Positions 1 through 13,000 of a DNA stretch of 64,000 nt are shown here, in pieces. The position numbers were made by a program, and so were the translations under genes. The stretch is from Stomoxys calcitrans (Eukaryota; Arthropoda; Insecta; Diptera; Muscidae). The notes under the pieces were generated by a model, which saw nothing but the letters and a program-made list of their open reading frames with translations, did not search any database and was not told the DNA's origin. Location of the stretch: contig NC_081555.1 of assembly GCF_963082655.1 (NCBI RefSeq), forward strand, positions 16,231,650 through 16,295,649. The letters run 5' to 3'. The number at the start of each line of letters is the position of its first letter. Position 1 is the first letter of the stretch.

Positions 1-1565
1 GAAGTCAAGACCCTAGATCGGTTTATATGACAGCTATTTCTGGTTATGGACCGATTTGAGCCATACTTAGCACAGTTGTTGAAAGTCATAAGTAAACACG
101 TCATGCCAAATTTTAGCCAAATCGGATAAGAATTGCGCCCTCTAGAGGCTGAAGAAGTTAAGACCCTAGATCGGTTTTTATGACAGCTATTTCAGGTTAT
201 GGACCACTTTACACTATACTTAGCACAGTTATTGGAAGTCATAACAAAACACGTCATGCAAAATTTCAGCCAAATTGGTTAAGAATTGCGACCTCTAGAG
301 GCTCAAGAAGTCAAGACCCTAGATCGGTTTATGTGACAGCTATGTCAGGTTATGGATCAATTTCCACTATACTTAGCACAGTTGTTGGAAGTGACACCAA
401 CACACTACGTGCAAAATTTCAGTCAAATCGGATAAGAATTGCGCCCTCTAGAGGCTCAAGAAGTCAAGACCCAAGATCGGTTTATATGGCAGCTATATCA
501 AAACCGATGGACCGATGTGAATCATACTAACGTGCTAAACACCTCCTGCAAAATTTCAGTCAAATCGAAGAAGAATTGAGCCTTCTAGAAGCTCATAAAG
601 TCAAGACCCAAGATCGGTTTATATGGCAGCTATATCTAAACATAGTCCGATCTGAATCATTTTTGGGTTGGATATTAGTAGACCTAAAACTACTCACTGT
701 TTCAAATTTCAGCGAAATCGGCTAAAAAATACAGCTTTTATGGGACTCAGACCCTTTATCGCGAGATCGGTCTATATGGTAGCTATATCTAAATATAGTC
801 CGATCTGAACCATATTTGGGTCAGATGTTAGTAGGTCTAAAATTACTTACTGTTTCAAATTTCAGCGAAATTGGGCAATAAATAATGCTTTTATGGGCTT
901 TAGACCCTTTATCGGGAGAACGGTCTATATGGCAGCTATATCTAAATATAGTCCGATCTGAACCATATTCGGGTCAGATGTTAGTAGGTCTAAAACTACT
1001 CACTGTTTCAAATTTCATCGAAATCGGTTAAAAAATAAAGCTTTTATGGGATTCAGACCCTTTATCGGGAGATCGGTCTATATGGCAGCTATATCTAAAC
1101 ATAGTCCGATCTGAACCATATTTGGGTCAGATATTAGTAGGCCTAAAACTACTCACTGTTTCAATTTCAGCGAAATTGGACAAAAAATAAAGTTTTTATG
1201 GGCTTCAGACCCTTTATCGGCAGAATGGTCTATATGGCAGCAATATATAAATATAGTCCGATCTGGACCATATTTGGATCAGATGTCGGGAGGCCCATAG
1301 CTACTCACTGTTTAAAATTTCAGCAAAATCGGATGAAAAATGAAGTTGTTATGAGCATTAGACCCTTTATCGGCAAATCGGTCTATATAGCAGCTATATC
1401 CAAACATAGTCCGATTTGGTCCGTTCAAAAAGTTAACCAGAGTGCATTAAAAAGACGTATCTGTGCCAAATTGCATTTCATTATCTCAATTTTTGAAGGC
1501 TGTAGAATGATTACAACAGACGGTCGGACAGCTAAAGTTAGCCGTTTGAAATTTTTTACAGATAC
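1..1565 (+). mobile_element. DINE/mini-me-like element, internal tandem array (left-truncated)
   Basis: Tandem units of about 155-160 bp (unit phase marked by GAAGTCAAGACC near 1, 152, 308 and 463), each with 'gatcggttta', 'atggcagctata' and 'gaaccatactt..cacagttgttgga' blocks. From about 600 a diverged unit type ('actactcactgtttcaaatt') takes over. It ends in an eroded copy of the microsatellite-flanking module (gacggtcgg...gctaaagttagccg). The left terminus lies outside the window. Confidence 0.8.
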
Positions 1566-2662
1566 TTAATATTGATGTAGGTCAAAAGGGATTGCAAATG
1601 GGCCGTATCGATTCAGATTTAGATATAGCTCCCATATAATCCGATCTCCCGCAATTTTAGTTCGATTTGGCTGAAATTTAGCATGTGGTGATCTTTTATG
1701 ACTTCCAACTACTCCGCTGAGTACGGTCCGAATCGGTCTATAGTCTGATGTAGGTCCCATATAAACCTATCTCCCGATTTGACTTCTTGAGCCAATGGAT
1801 GCCGCAATTTTTGTCCGATTTGGCTGAAATTTTGCACTAAGTGTTCCGTTATGATTCTCAATAATTGTGTTAAGTGCGGTCCAAATCGGTCAAGAACCTG
1901 ATATAGCTCCCATATAAACCAATCTCCCGATTTGACTTCTGGAGCAACTGGAAGCCCCAATTTTTATCCGATTTGGCTGAAATTTTGCACTAAGTGTTCT
2001 GTTATGACTCTCAATAATTGTGTAAGGTACGGTCTAAATCGGTTTATAACCTGATATAGCTCCCATATAAACCGATCTCCCAATTTGACTTCTTGAGCCT
2101 CTGGAAGGCGCAATTTTTCTCCAATTTGGCTGAATTTTGGACATAGTGTTCCGTTTTGACTTTCAACAACTGTGTTTAGTATCGTCAAAATCGGTTTATA
2201 ACCTGATATAGCTCCCTCATATAGCGATATCCCGATTTGACTTCTTGAGCCCCTGGGAGCCGCAATTTTTGTCCGATTTGGCTGAAATTTTGCACATAGT
2301 GTTTTGTTATGACTTCCAACAGCTGTGATAAGTACCGTCAAAATCGGTCTATAATCTAATATAGCTTCCATATAAAGCGATCTCCCGATTTGACTTTTTG
2401 AGCCCCTGGAAGCCGCAATTTTTGTCTGATTTGTCTGAAAGTAGTGTTTGCAAGTAGTGTTCCATTATGACTTCCAACAACTGCGCCATGTAAAGCGTCC
2501 TTGTTCGGTTCCTAGAAGCTTTAATTATTGCAGGTTTGACAAAAGTGTGGTACATAGAATGAATTTATGTCCTTTAATTTGCAATCATTTTTAGCAGAAT
2601 CCATGGTGGTGGGTTCTCAAGATTCGGCCCGGCCGAACTTAGCATGCATTTACTAGTCAAAA
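1566..2662 (-). mobile_element. DINE/mini-me-like element, inverted relative to its left neighbour
   Basis: About 7 units of the same family in minus orientation ('gctcccatataaaccgatctcccgatttgact'-type blocks). It ends with the terminal signature: a 'ccatggtggtggg' motif followed by TTCGGCCCGGCCGAA and 'ttagcatgcatttact'. With 1-1565 it forms a head-to-head pair. Confidence 0.8.
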
Positions 2663-2800
2663 TAAAATTTTTTGAAAAAAGTAATAAATAAATCCTTAAC
2701 GTTTCAATACCCACATTTTCGTTAGATTTGCAATTCTGTAAAATTTAAAAAAAAATCGTTTTAGTACATAAAACCCAAACAACGAATTTTTTTAACCTAC

Positions 2801-3084
2801 ATTTTCTCCAACTCGTTTAGTTGTTCATTTAATTGCTTGGCTTCGTGCACCAGATTGTCGTGTATGGCATAAAGGCCTTCCCAAGTTAGTTTTTCGGCTT
2901 CAGTAGTAGATTCCTGTGAAGAAAAATATAAAAAATTTATAAAAATTTTTTGACGTTAGGGCTTGCTAAAGAACCCTTTTAAGCTCTTAATACCTACAGA
3001 GCCATCATCATTTAAGGGTATACTGGCACACACTTTCAATCCGGCAAACAAAATCAACAATGCCAATTTTAATCTGCTCATCAT
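2801..3084 (-). CDS. FREP-A: N-terminal exons of a fibrinogen-related protein (partial)
   Basis: Two coding exons on the minus strand, 3084-2998 (87 nt, phase 0 end) and 2913-2801 (113 nt, phase 2 end), joined across an 84-bp intron with donor GTAGGT and acceptor TTCACAG. Exon 1 encodes a signal peptide starting MMSRLKLALLILFAGLKVCA. Exon 2 encodes a hydrophilic heptad-like stretch ending in NELEK, probably a coiled coil. No function is recognised from these residues alone. Exon lengths, phases and position match exons 1 and 2 of FREP-B and FREP-D, so I infer a third tandem FREP whose 96-nt coil exon and fibrinogen exons lie left of base 1. The exon 2 end (AT|GTAGGT) is read as a splice donor. 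Read through, it gives ATG TAG, so a 67-aa secreted peptide is the alternative. Moderate confidence. Confidence 0.6.
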
Positions 3085-3352
3085 ATTAGAAACGATTCCC
3101 TTAATAGACTGACAATTTTTTTCACATGAGACTTTTATTTAATAGCACACTTCAAGATTGACAAAATATTTGATTTGGTTTTGAATTCTTTGCTGATTAT
3201 CAACCAGGCCTTTTAAATGTAGGCACACAATGTTCAGAAAGTTCAAAAAGAGTCAAATTAATCTAGAATAGTAAACATTCTTATCGCAGCTTTGAAAGAG
3301 ATTGCCAAAAAAATGTGAGGTGCTTTGCCACCACCACATTGTTCGTTTGCTA

Positions 3353-6092
3353 AGTGCTAAGTTTGACGGGGCTGAATCTTGGGTATCCACCACCATGGAT
3401 TCAGCTAAAAATTTAGCCTTCCGCTGGGTCCTTGGACCAAAATTTTAATACCATATTCGTTTTCTGGTCTCCAATACCTTTCACTTGATACCCTTGTGCC
3501 CATCGGACCACTTTCGGATATTGGTGGCGTTTTGGGTGTAAGGGTGAGGGTCCGACTCCATCCGATATCTTAAAATTATAAAGCCTATGTTTCCTTCCAG
3601 ACATACTGACACAATCTGAAAAAATTGTTGTTTGTCTACGGAACAAACAAAAATCGAGTCCCATGCCTATTTAAAGCGTTTTTGGGATGTAGGGTGACCC
3701 TCTATACTTCGATCTGATTTTGTTTGCCTGAAGCGTAATTTACTCCCGAATACCTTTCATTTGAGGCCCATATTGACATGAATGTCCAATAAGTGTGTTA
3801 GGGAAAATTTTGGGGTTGGGGCGGCCCGATGGGTTCTTAGACCCAAATTTTAATAACATATTTGTATTGTGTTTTCCAATACCTTTCATTTGATACCTGT
3901 ACTGTCTCGCTCGGTTCACTTTTGATTTTGGATGGTGTTTTTGAATAACGGGGGAGGGTCCTCCCCCTTCCGAAATCAACAAATTATAAAGCCTATTTCT
4001 CCTTCCTCAACATATTTGCAATCTACTCCTGAATACCTTTCATTTGAGTCCCATATTGTCGTGATCGCTCAAAAAACCTATTTTAGGGGGTTTTGGGGTT
4101 GGAGCTGCCCCCCAGTTTGTTGGACCGAATTTTTAATATGAAATTTATACTCTACTACTGAATACCTATTATTTGAATCCGATATTGTCCCGATCGGTCC
4201 AGTTTCATTTTTGGGTGATACCTTTGGAGTAAGGGGGAGGGTCCCCCCCCCTCGATATCAAAAAATTATGAAGCCTATTTTTCTTTCCAGACCAATCTAC
4301 ACAATCTGTGAAAATTTCAAGGTAATCGGTTCAGCCGTTTTTGAGTCTATACGGAACAATATTGTCGTGATAGGCCAAAATACCTATTTTAGGGGGTTTT
4401 GGGGTTGGAGCTGCCCCCCAGTTTGTTGGACCGAATTTTTAATATGAAATTCATACTCTACTACTGAATACCTATCATTTGAATCCGATATTGTCCCGAT
4501 CGGTCCATTTTTATTTTTGGGCGGTACTTTTGGGGTAAGGGGGAGGGTCCGCCCCCCCTCTTTCGATATCAAAAAATTATGAAGCCTATGTTTCCTTCCA
4601 GACCAATCTACACAATCTGTGAAAATTTGAAGGTAATCGGTTCGGCCGTTTTTGAGTCTATACGGAACAAACAAATACAAATTCTTTTTAAATATAAGAC
4701 TAGCTGGACAGGGCCCGCTCAGCTGCGCCTTCTTTCACTCTCTTATATTATATGAGCCCTATACGGTTACGTCAGGTAATAAGTCCTGTTTGGGGGTGCT
4801 GGTACGGCCTTTGAGATATTTTGCGCCAATGTGGATATTATATTGGTGCTATTCTCCCAAATACCTTTCATTGGAGCCATACATTGCTATGGTCGGTAAA
4901 TATGTCCGGTATGGGGGTGTTTTTGGGGATGAGTCAGATCCCCATATATCAGATTCGTGCTCTGGTCTCAAATACCTTTCATTTGGTTTAGATTTCGTTT
5001 GGCTGATGGCTTTGGAGGTAGGGTGGCCCCCTAGATATCCCACCCTAACTAAGGACACAATACAGAAATTTAAGTTATTATAAATAAACAAAATTTCGCT
5101 TAAATCTTTTCTTATTACACATATATTATTTTTAATTAATTTTTTTGGGTACGATAGGGGAGGGATATTGCCCTCTGACACTCCTTTCATTTGAGTATAA
5201 TTTATTCTCGGTCATTCTACATGACAGTTTGGTGTTGCATTTATTTTGAGGAGAGAGTCGCTCCCCCAGATGCTAAGCACCAAACGATAATTTATTTGAG
5301 TTTTTTTATGTCGTGATCTACCGATCCTGCGGATCGGTAGGACATGACCCAGATACTTGAATACTTTGGATTCGAAACATATTGTCATAGACCTTTCCTT
5401 TAATTGATTCTCTGACACCAAAAAATAAATGTTTGTGTCAGATTTGTATTCCACTTGTAATAACCTTTTATTTGATTGCTAAAAGCGATAAAAATGACCT
5501 GTTGGATGGTGTTTTTGGGGGTGGGGGCCTCCCGACAATTAGGGTAACATTTTAATGCCAAGTTCGTACTCTACTCTTAAATGGCTTTCATATGATACCC
5601 ATATTGCCCAAAGCGGTGAAAGTGTCCTCTTGGAGCTTTTTTGGGGGTGGGGGACCCCCGAAAATGAAGAGTGAAATTTATATACCAAATTCGTACTCTA
5701 CTCTAAAATACCTTTCATTTGATACCCATATTGTCCCAATCGGTTGACATGTCCGTTCGGATGGGTTTTGGGATGGGGCGTCCCCCCATATTATTTGACA
5801 TAAAATTTTTTACCAATTTCGTGTTTTTGGGGTACCATAAGGTGGCAAACAAATTTTCGGTGAACGCATCTCCGAGATCTGGCGTTTTTGAAAAATGTTG
5901 TATGGGGAAGGGGAGGGCCCGCCCCCCCTTCGGATATCAACAAATGTAGCACCCTATTTTCACCGAGGGCCCAAACTCTACCATCTACGAAAATTTCATG
6001 CAAATCGGTTCAGCCGTCTTTGAGTCTATACGGAACAGACAAACAAACTAACAAACAAACAAAGCGAAACAATTTCATTTTTATATAATAGA
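3353..6092. mobile_element. GC-rich dispersed element family 2 (DINE-like terminus, internal tandem units)
   Basis: The left end carries a degenerate copy of the GGCC-centred palindrome followed by a 'cttgggtatccaccaccatg' motif. The body repeats a unit with 'tacctttcatttga', 'ccatattgtc' and 'ttttggggt..gg.g' blocks, and the right end has a 'gagtctatacggaac' plus (AAAC)n tail. A second copy of that tail at 4652-4705 suggests two elements or an internal duplication. No convincing ORF. Class is uncertain: Helitron-like non-autonomous, or LINE-derived because of the tail. Confidence 0.6.
5318..5340. other. Perfect 10-bp inverted repeat with 3-nt loop
   Basis: CTACCGATCC, TGC loop, then GGATCGGTAG. 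It lies inside family-2 sequence between units. No adjacent gene suggests a role; it may be an insertion scar or a hairpin terminus. Confidence 0.7.
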
Positions 6093-6094
6093 GA

Positions 6095-6312
6095 GCTGCC
6101 ATATAGACTGATCTCCCCATAAAGGGTCGGAAATTAATATTTCGATGTGTTGCAAACTGAGTGATTTAATGAATATACGCCCTATCTTATGGTGCTGGGT
6201 ATAATAATTGAAATTCAAACTCAGTTAATAAGGGTAAATTTTTTACGGAATCCATGGTGGAGAGTATTTAAGATTCGGTCCGGTCGAACTTAGCACGCTT
6301 TTACTGGTTCAT
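6095..6312 (-). mobile_element. DINE/mini-me terminal fragment
   Basis: A short piece of the unit ('gagctgccatatagactgatc') runs into the standard terminus: 'ccatggtggagag', a degenerate GGCC palindrome and 'cttagcacgcttttact'. Confidence 0.7.
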
Positions 6313-6855
6313 CTATCACAAAGTGCTGTTGAAAGTACTCTTTATGTGGAGGGAAGGAGTTTTATTCCTCTGTAGTCTAGTGTAGTTCTAGTGCACAGGT
6401 CATATTATACGCAGTTTTAGCCATTGGGTATCTGTTCTTCTAGCCAGATTTCATAGATCAGCTGAGGCTTACGCCTTTTCAGTGTTTCGCTTCCGGTCTC
6501 AAATGGTTCATCCGAGTCCGCCTAGTGGTGTATGCCGTTGCCTTTTGTTGCGTTTAAAGCTTTCCAAAATCAAATTTTCGAACAATGTCAAATAGGACTT
6601 TCTCATACATAAGACGGGTGGCAAAACCTTTGCCCAAAATAAGGTAATGATCCTAAGCCATGTTCGCCCATAGGATCGATCGAACGCCCAGCCATCTATT
6701 ACAAGTACAATGCGATTAATTCGATTTTTCGTTTCATGTGACACACTGACCGTCATGAGGGCTTTTAAATATCACACAATGTTGAAATTGAAATATTAAA
6801 ACATAAAAATTTAATAAAACAAACTTTGAAAGTTATTGTCTTTTGTGTTTTTCGG
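6313..6855. other. Intergenic stretch without recognised feature
   Basis: AT-moderate unique-looking sequence between the DINE fragment and the 3' end of FREP-B. A minus-strand 82-codon open frame (6508-6756) has no recognisable domain and no splice context. I do not call it a gene. Confidence 0.5.
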
Positions 6856-6866
6856 TTTATTTTATT
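6856..6866 (-). terminator. Polyadenylation signals of FREP-B
   Basis: Overlapping minus-strand AATAAA hexamers (AATAAAATAAA) lie about 55 nt downstream of the FREP-B stop codon, a typical distance for fly genes. Confidence 0.55.
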
Positions 6867-6920
6867 TTTCTGGCTAGAATATTTTTTCTTAGGCCTGCTT
6901 TTTTATTGAAGCCAGTTTTG

Positions 6921-7041
6921 TCACAAACTTTTTTTACGAATTTTCATTTCGGCAGTTTTCAAGGAATAATCGTTTCTCCATTTATCCCAACTCATGCCAG
7001 GATTTTCAACATTACTGTTTCTATAGGGGCCAAACAAATGG
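6921..7041 (-). CDS. FREP-B exon 5 (fibrinogen C-terminus)
   Basis: Acceptor CCTTACAG|C, reading SHLFGPY, then MSWDKW and AEMKIRKK, ending TGA. It aligns with the terminal exons of FREP-C and FREP-D. Confidence 0.85.
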
Positions 7042-10000
7042 CTGTAAGGTAGAAAAGTAAAAAAGGCATTAAAATTAAAGGGTGATTTTTTTGAGGTTAG
7101 GATTTTCATGCATTAGTATTTGACAGATCACGTGGGATTTCAGACATGGTGTCAAAGAGAAAGATGCTCAGTATGCTTTGACATTTCATCATGAATAGAC
7201 TTACTAACGAGCAACGCTTGCAAATCATTGAATTTTATTACCAAAATCAGTGTTCGGTTCGAAATGTGTTCATTCACCGTTCAGCGATGAGGCTCATTTC
7301 TGGTTGAATGGCTACGTAAATAAGCAAAATTGCCGCATTTGGAGTGAAGAGCAACCAGAAGCCGTTCAAGAACTGCCCATGCATCCCGAAAAATGCACTG
7401 TTTGGTGTGGTTTGTACGCTGTTGGAATCATTGGACCGTATTTTTTCAAAGATGCTGTTGGACGCAACGTTACGGTGAATGAACACATTTCGAACCGAAC
7501 ACTGATTTTGGTAATAAAATTCAATGATTTGCAAGCGTTGCTCGTTAGTAAGTCTATTCATGATGAAATGTCAAAGCATACTGAGCATCTTTCTCTTTGA
7601 CACCATGTCTGAAATCTGATGTGATCTGTCAAATACTAATGCATGAAAATCCTAACCTCAAAAAAATCACCCTTTAGAAAAAACAAGTAAAAGCGTGCAA
7701 AAGTTCGGCCGGGCCGAATCTTATATACCCTCCACCATGGATCGCATTTGTCGAGTTCTTGACCCGGTGTCTCTTTTTGGCAAACAAAGGAAAGGAAAGG
7801 ATAAAAGAATGCTATGCTATTGGAGCTATTGAATCAAGTAATGGTCCGAATCAGCCAAATCGAATAAGGATTTCGCCCTTTAGGGGCTCAAAAAGTAATA
7901 TAGGGAGATCGTGTTATAGGGGAGCTGAATTAGGTTATAGACCGATTCAGACCAGATTTGACACGTATGTTGAAGGTCATGGGAAAAGCCGTTGTACAAA
8001 ATTTCACCCAAATCATATAATAATTGCGCCCTATAAACGATCAAGAAGTCATGATTTCAGATCGGTTTATATGGCAGTTATATCAGGTTATAGACCGATT
8101 TGAACCATACTAAGCACAGTTGTTGGAAGTCACGACGAAACACGTCAAGCAAAATTTCAGCCAAATCGGATAGAAATTGCGCCCTCTAGACGCTCAAGAA
8201 GTCAAGACCCCAGATCGGTTTGTACGGCAGCTATATCAGGTTATGGACCGATTTCAACCATACTTAACACAGTTATTGGAAGTCATGATGAAATACGTTG
8301 TGCAAAATTTCAGCCAAATCGGATAAGAATTGCGCCCTCTAGAGACTCAAGAAGTCAAGACCCCAGATCGTTTTATATGGCAGCTATATCAGGTTAAAGA
8401 CCGATTTGAACCATACTTGGCACAGTTGTTGGAAATCATAAAAAAACTCCTCATGCAAAATTGCAGCCAAATCCGATAAAAATTGCTCCCTGTAGTTGTT
8501 CAAGAAGTCAAGATCCAAGATCGGTTTACATGGCAGCTATATCAGGTTATATTCCGATTTGAACCATACTTTACACAGTTATTGGAAGTCATGATGAAAC
8601 ACGTTGTGCAAAATTTCAGCCAAATCGGATAAGAATTGCGCCCTCTAGAGGCTCAAGAAGTCAAGACCCAAGATCGGTTTATATGGCAGCTATATCAGGT
8701 TAAAGACCGATTTGAACCATACTTGGCACAGTTGTTGGAAATCATAAAAGAACCCGTCATGCAAAATTTCAGCCAAATCGTATAAAAATTGCTCCATGTA
8801 GTTGCTCAAGAAGTCAAGATCCAAGATCGGTTTATATGACAGCTATATCACTTTTTGGACCGATCCAAGATCGGTTTATATGGCACCTATATCAGGTTAT
8901 AGACCGATTTGAACCATACTTGGCACAGTTGTTGAAAGTCATGACGAAACACATCGTGCAGAATTTTAGCCAAAACGGAAAGGAATTGCGCCCCCTAGAG
9001 ACTCAAGTGTTCAAGTCCTCAGATCGGTTTATATGGCAGCTATATCAGGTTATGGACCGATTTCAACCATACTTGGCACAGTTGTTGAAAGTCAGAATAA
9101 AACACGTCGTGCAAATTTTCAGCCAAAACGGATAGGAATTGCGCCCTCTAGAGGCTCAAGAAGTCAAGACCCCAGATCGGTTTATATGGCAGCTATAACA
9201 AAACATGGACCGATATTGTCCCTTCACAATCCCATCTGCCCTACACCTATAAGAAGTATTTATGCAAAATTTCAAGCGGCTAGGTTTACTCTTTCGAAAG
9301 TTAGAGTGCGTGCTTTCGACAGACAGACGGACGGACGGACGGACATGGCTAGATCGACTTAAAATGACATAACGATCAAGAATTTATATACTTTATGAGG
9401 TCTCAGGCGCATATTTCGAGATGTTACAAACAGAACGACGAAATTAGTATACCCCCATGCTATGGTGGAGGGTATAAAACAACAAACAGATATAACTTTT
9501 TATTATATAGGATTGCCCAAAAAGTAATTGCGGATTTTTCATATAGTCGGCGATGACAATTTTTTTCACAGCTTGTGGCTCTGTAATTGCATTCTTTCTT
9601 CTGTCAGTTATCAGCTGTTACTTTTAGCTTGCTTTAGAAAAAAGTGTAAAAAAAGTATATTTGATTAAAGTTCATTCTAGGTTTTATTAAAAATGCATTT
9701 ACTTTCTTTTAAAAAATCCGCAATTACTTTTTGGGCAACCCAATAAAAAGCCTTGTTCTCCTTTCAATGTGAGCTGTAGTCAATTTTTTGTCTCATTTTT
9801 CCCTTAAGGCCATACTTACCTGCTGTAGCAGTTGTAAAACCACCATGCTCCCCTGTACTCATGAGCACATTGATCACTGTCCTCGTCAAAGGTAGCAAAG
9901 TTCTCTCTTCTATGACGCGACAAGGCATCTTTTGCATCTCCTGAATAGCTACCCAATATCTTGAGCTTATATTTTTCTCTTTCACTTCCAATCTTAAAAT

Positions 10001-13000
10001 GATCATAGTGGGCATAACGCATTTCATCATCCCAATCGCGTAGCTCTATTAAAAGTTCATAGGGAGCTGCCGAGGTCATACGATAGAGTTTGGTCAGACC
10101 AATAAAAAATTCCCCATTGGGGGGTTTACCAAACCCGTCTTTGTATTCTTGCCAAGAGCGATAAAAGTCAACAGAACCATCAAAACGTTTGAGGATAGTA
10201 ATCCAGGCATTACTTTGGATGTAGCAAAGAAAGAAATATGAAAACTGTTTTTTGATGTTTTTTTTTACCACTTACCCCTCTGACAACTCGCCTAATCTAA
10301 AATGACATGAAAGAAGGAAAAAGTTAGCAGTGTTTGATATTGAAAATAGGTTTATATATGCCTTTTATTGATCTCAGTTTGGCTTTCGGTCAATTGGTTT
10401 TTCTGCAAATCTACAGCTTGATGCAAATTCCTTATCTGGGAATTTTGCGTCACAAGTCTGAAAAGACAAAAAAAAATATATGTTCTAAAAAGTTTTTTAA
10501 AAACGAGTAAGAACGGTCTAGAGTGGGGTAAAGCCGGTCTTTTGATACTCTACATCATGTTGGATATGCAGGCCAATTCCTTGAAATTATGAATTTGCTC
10601 AAACTTGAAATGTAGAATTTCGCCCAAAATCCGTATCTATTGTGGGAGTCACAGAGGAATATGGAAGCTGGTTGCCCAAAAAGTAATTGCGGATTTTTCA
10701 TATAGTCGGCGTTGACAAATTTTTTCACAGCTTGTGACTCTGTGATTGCATTCTTTCTTCTGTCAGTTATCAGCTGTTACTTTTAGCTTGCTTGATTTGA
10801 TTAAAGTTCATTCTAAGTTTTATTAAAAATGCATTTACTTTCTTTTAAAAAATCCGCAATTACTTTTTGGGCAACCCAATATATCCAAATATCCAATGGT
10901 TATGGCGAGAGACATAAAAGAAAGCCTTGTACTAATTTTCGTAGGTGCAAATGCAAAATTTTGTCCATGAACATTCGTTTAAGTTCTCACATATCAATGA
11001 GTGCTGTGCGATTCAAGTTTTTAGCTCAATGCTAAGGGTCCAGCTTTTTATAGCCGAGTTTAAACAGTCTGCCGCAGTGCGATACATCTTTGGAGAGAAG
11101 TTTTTACATGGCATAGTAACTCACAAATGTTGCCAGCATTAGGAGGGGATAACCACTGTTGAATATGTTTTCTCATATTTTCGACAGGATTCGAACCCAT
11201 GCGTTCAGCGCCATGAGTGGACATGCTAACCTCTGCCCTACGGTGGCCTCCAGGGTGATACATATGCACCAGTAATGTCGAGTTACTCCTGGTGCAAAAT
11301 TTCATGACAATCAGTGAACAAATGACGATATTATTGTAATCTTAGTCCAAATTGGGAGCTATGTCCAAATTTGAACCGATTTCTTTCAATTTCAATAGAA
11401 TTCGCCTCTAGACCAAAGGAAGGTGTCTGTGCCAAATTTGAAGACGATCGGATGAAAATTTACGACCTTCGTTTGTAACGAATTAAATGAGCAGACATAC
11501 AGACAGGGTTACAGGCTTACGGCCAGACGGACATACAGAATGACAGCCAGACGAACTGAAAGACAGACGGACAGACAGACACATAGCCAAACGGACATAC
11601 ACACTGACAGAAAGACATGCAGACAGACAGACAGGCAGACACACACAGATCGACAGACTGAATCGAATCAGAGAGCGATTCTGAGTTCATCCGTATACTC
11701 TTCGACAGGTATACTACTCTTCTTTCCGGGCTTTACCAAAAAAATGCCTTAAATAATATTGGGTTGCCCAAAAAGTAATTGTGGATTTTTTAAAAGAAAG
11801 TAAATGCATTTTTAATAAAGCTTAGAATGAACTTTAATCAAATATACTTTTTTTCTAAAGCAAGCTAAAAGTAACAGCTGATAACTGACTGAAGAAAGAA
11901 TGCAATTAGAGAGTCACAAGCCGTTGAAAAAATTTGTCAACGCCGACTATATGAAAAATCCGCAATTACTTTTTGGGCAACACAATAAGTCAGGAGTTTG
12001 GTTATATTGTAGCCATATTCGGATGGAATATCGGCAGGCCCAATAAAGGGTCGGAAATATTTCAATGTTGTTGCAAACGGAATGACTAAATGAATATGAC
12101 CCCTTTCTGTGACGCTGGTTATTAAAATTGCCATAGTTTGGTTGATTGCAGATTGCGAATATTGTCTAACCTAACCTTCTGCAAGTTTATCAGTACATGA
12201 ACTCTTGAATTACCCATGTTTATGTCTATGAAACAAACATCTATTTTCGTATTGAATTTAGTGCTGAATCTTAGACACGATTTTGAATCATGTGGAAGTG
12301 GTTTTGTTTAATTTTTGTGATTTTTTGTGCGCTCCTAGTGGTTTTGCATGTAGGTATCCTATTAACTTACATTTTATATATTTTTTCATAATATTTTTAA
12401 TTTAATCACAGGCATTCCAAGGCAATGAAGAAGAAGAAGAGTAAGAGAAAATGGTTTACAAAAAAAAAATCCCTTTAAGATTTATTGAAGTTAATATTCA
12501 TTTGTAATGCTTTTTAGCATAAAAGCTCCGAATTCCATGTTGGAGGAGCTCCAATCTTCAAATTGGACTTCCATTCAGCGGCGTCAAGATGGCTCTGTGA
12601 ATTTCTATCGCAACTGGGCAGAATACAAAGAGGGCTTTGGTGATGCTCCAAATGGTGAATTCTTCTTGGGTTTACAAAAAATCCATGAATTTACCTCCCA
12701 GACTCCACAAGAACTGTTGATTGTACTAAAAGATTGGGACAATAATACTCGTTTTGCCCTGTATGACCACTTTGAAATTGGCAATGAATCTGAATTTTAT
12801 TCTCTAAAGAACTTGGGTAAATATCAGGGGAACGCTGGTGATGATTTGAATTCCTATAAAGGCATGAAATTTTCCACCTATGATTCTGACAATGACATCG
12901 ATGAGAGCTCTAATTGTGCGGAACTTTTCGATGGGGCATGGTGGTTTACAGATTGCGGTCTTGGGTATATATATGGAGTGATAAAAAATCGTTATTTTGT

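Noticed and set aside
7250..7600. Active mariner transposase
   Set aside because: Only an internal piece is present between fold-back arms; the catalytic second half is missing and the frame runs into the inverted arm.
9764..10030. 88-codon frame overlapping FREP-B exon 4
   Set aside because: Alternative-frame shadow of the fibrinogen exon, with no homology of its own.
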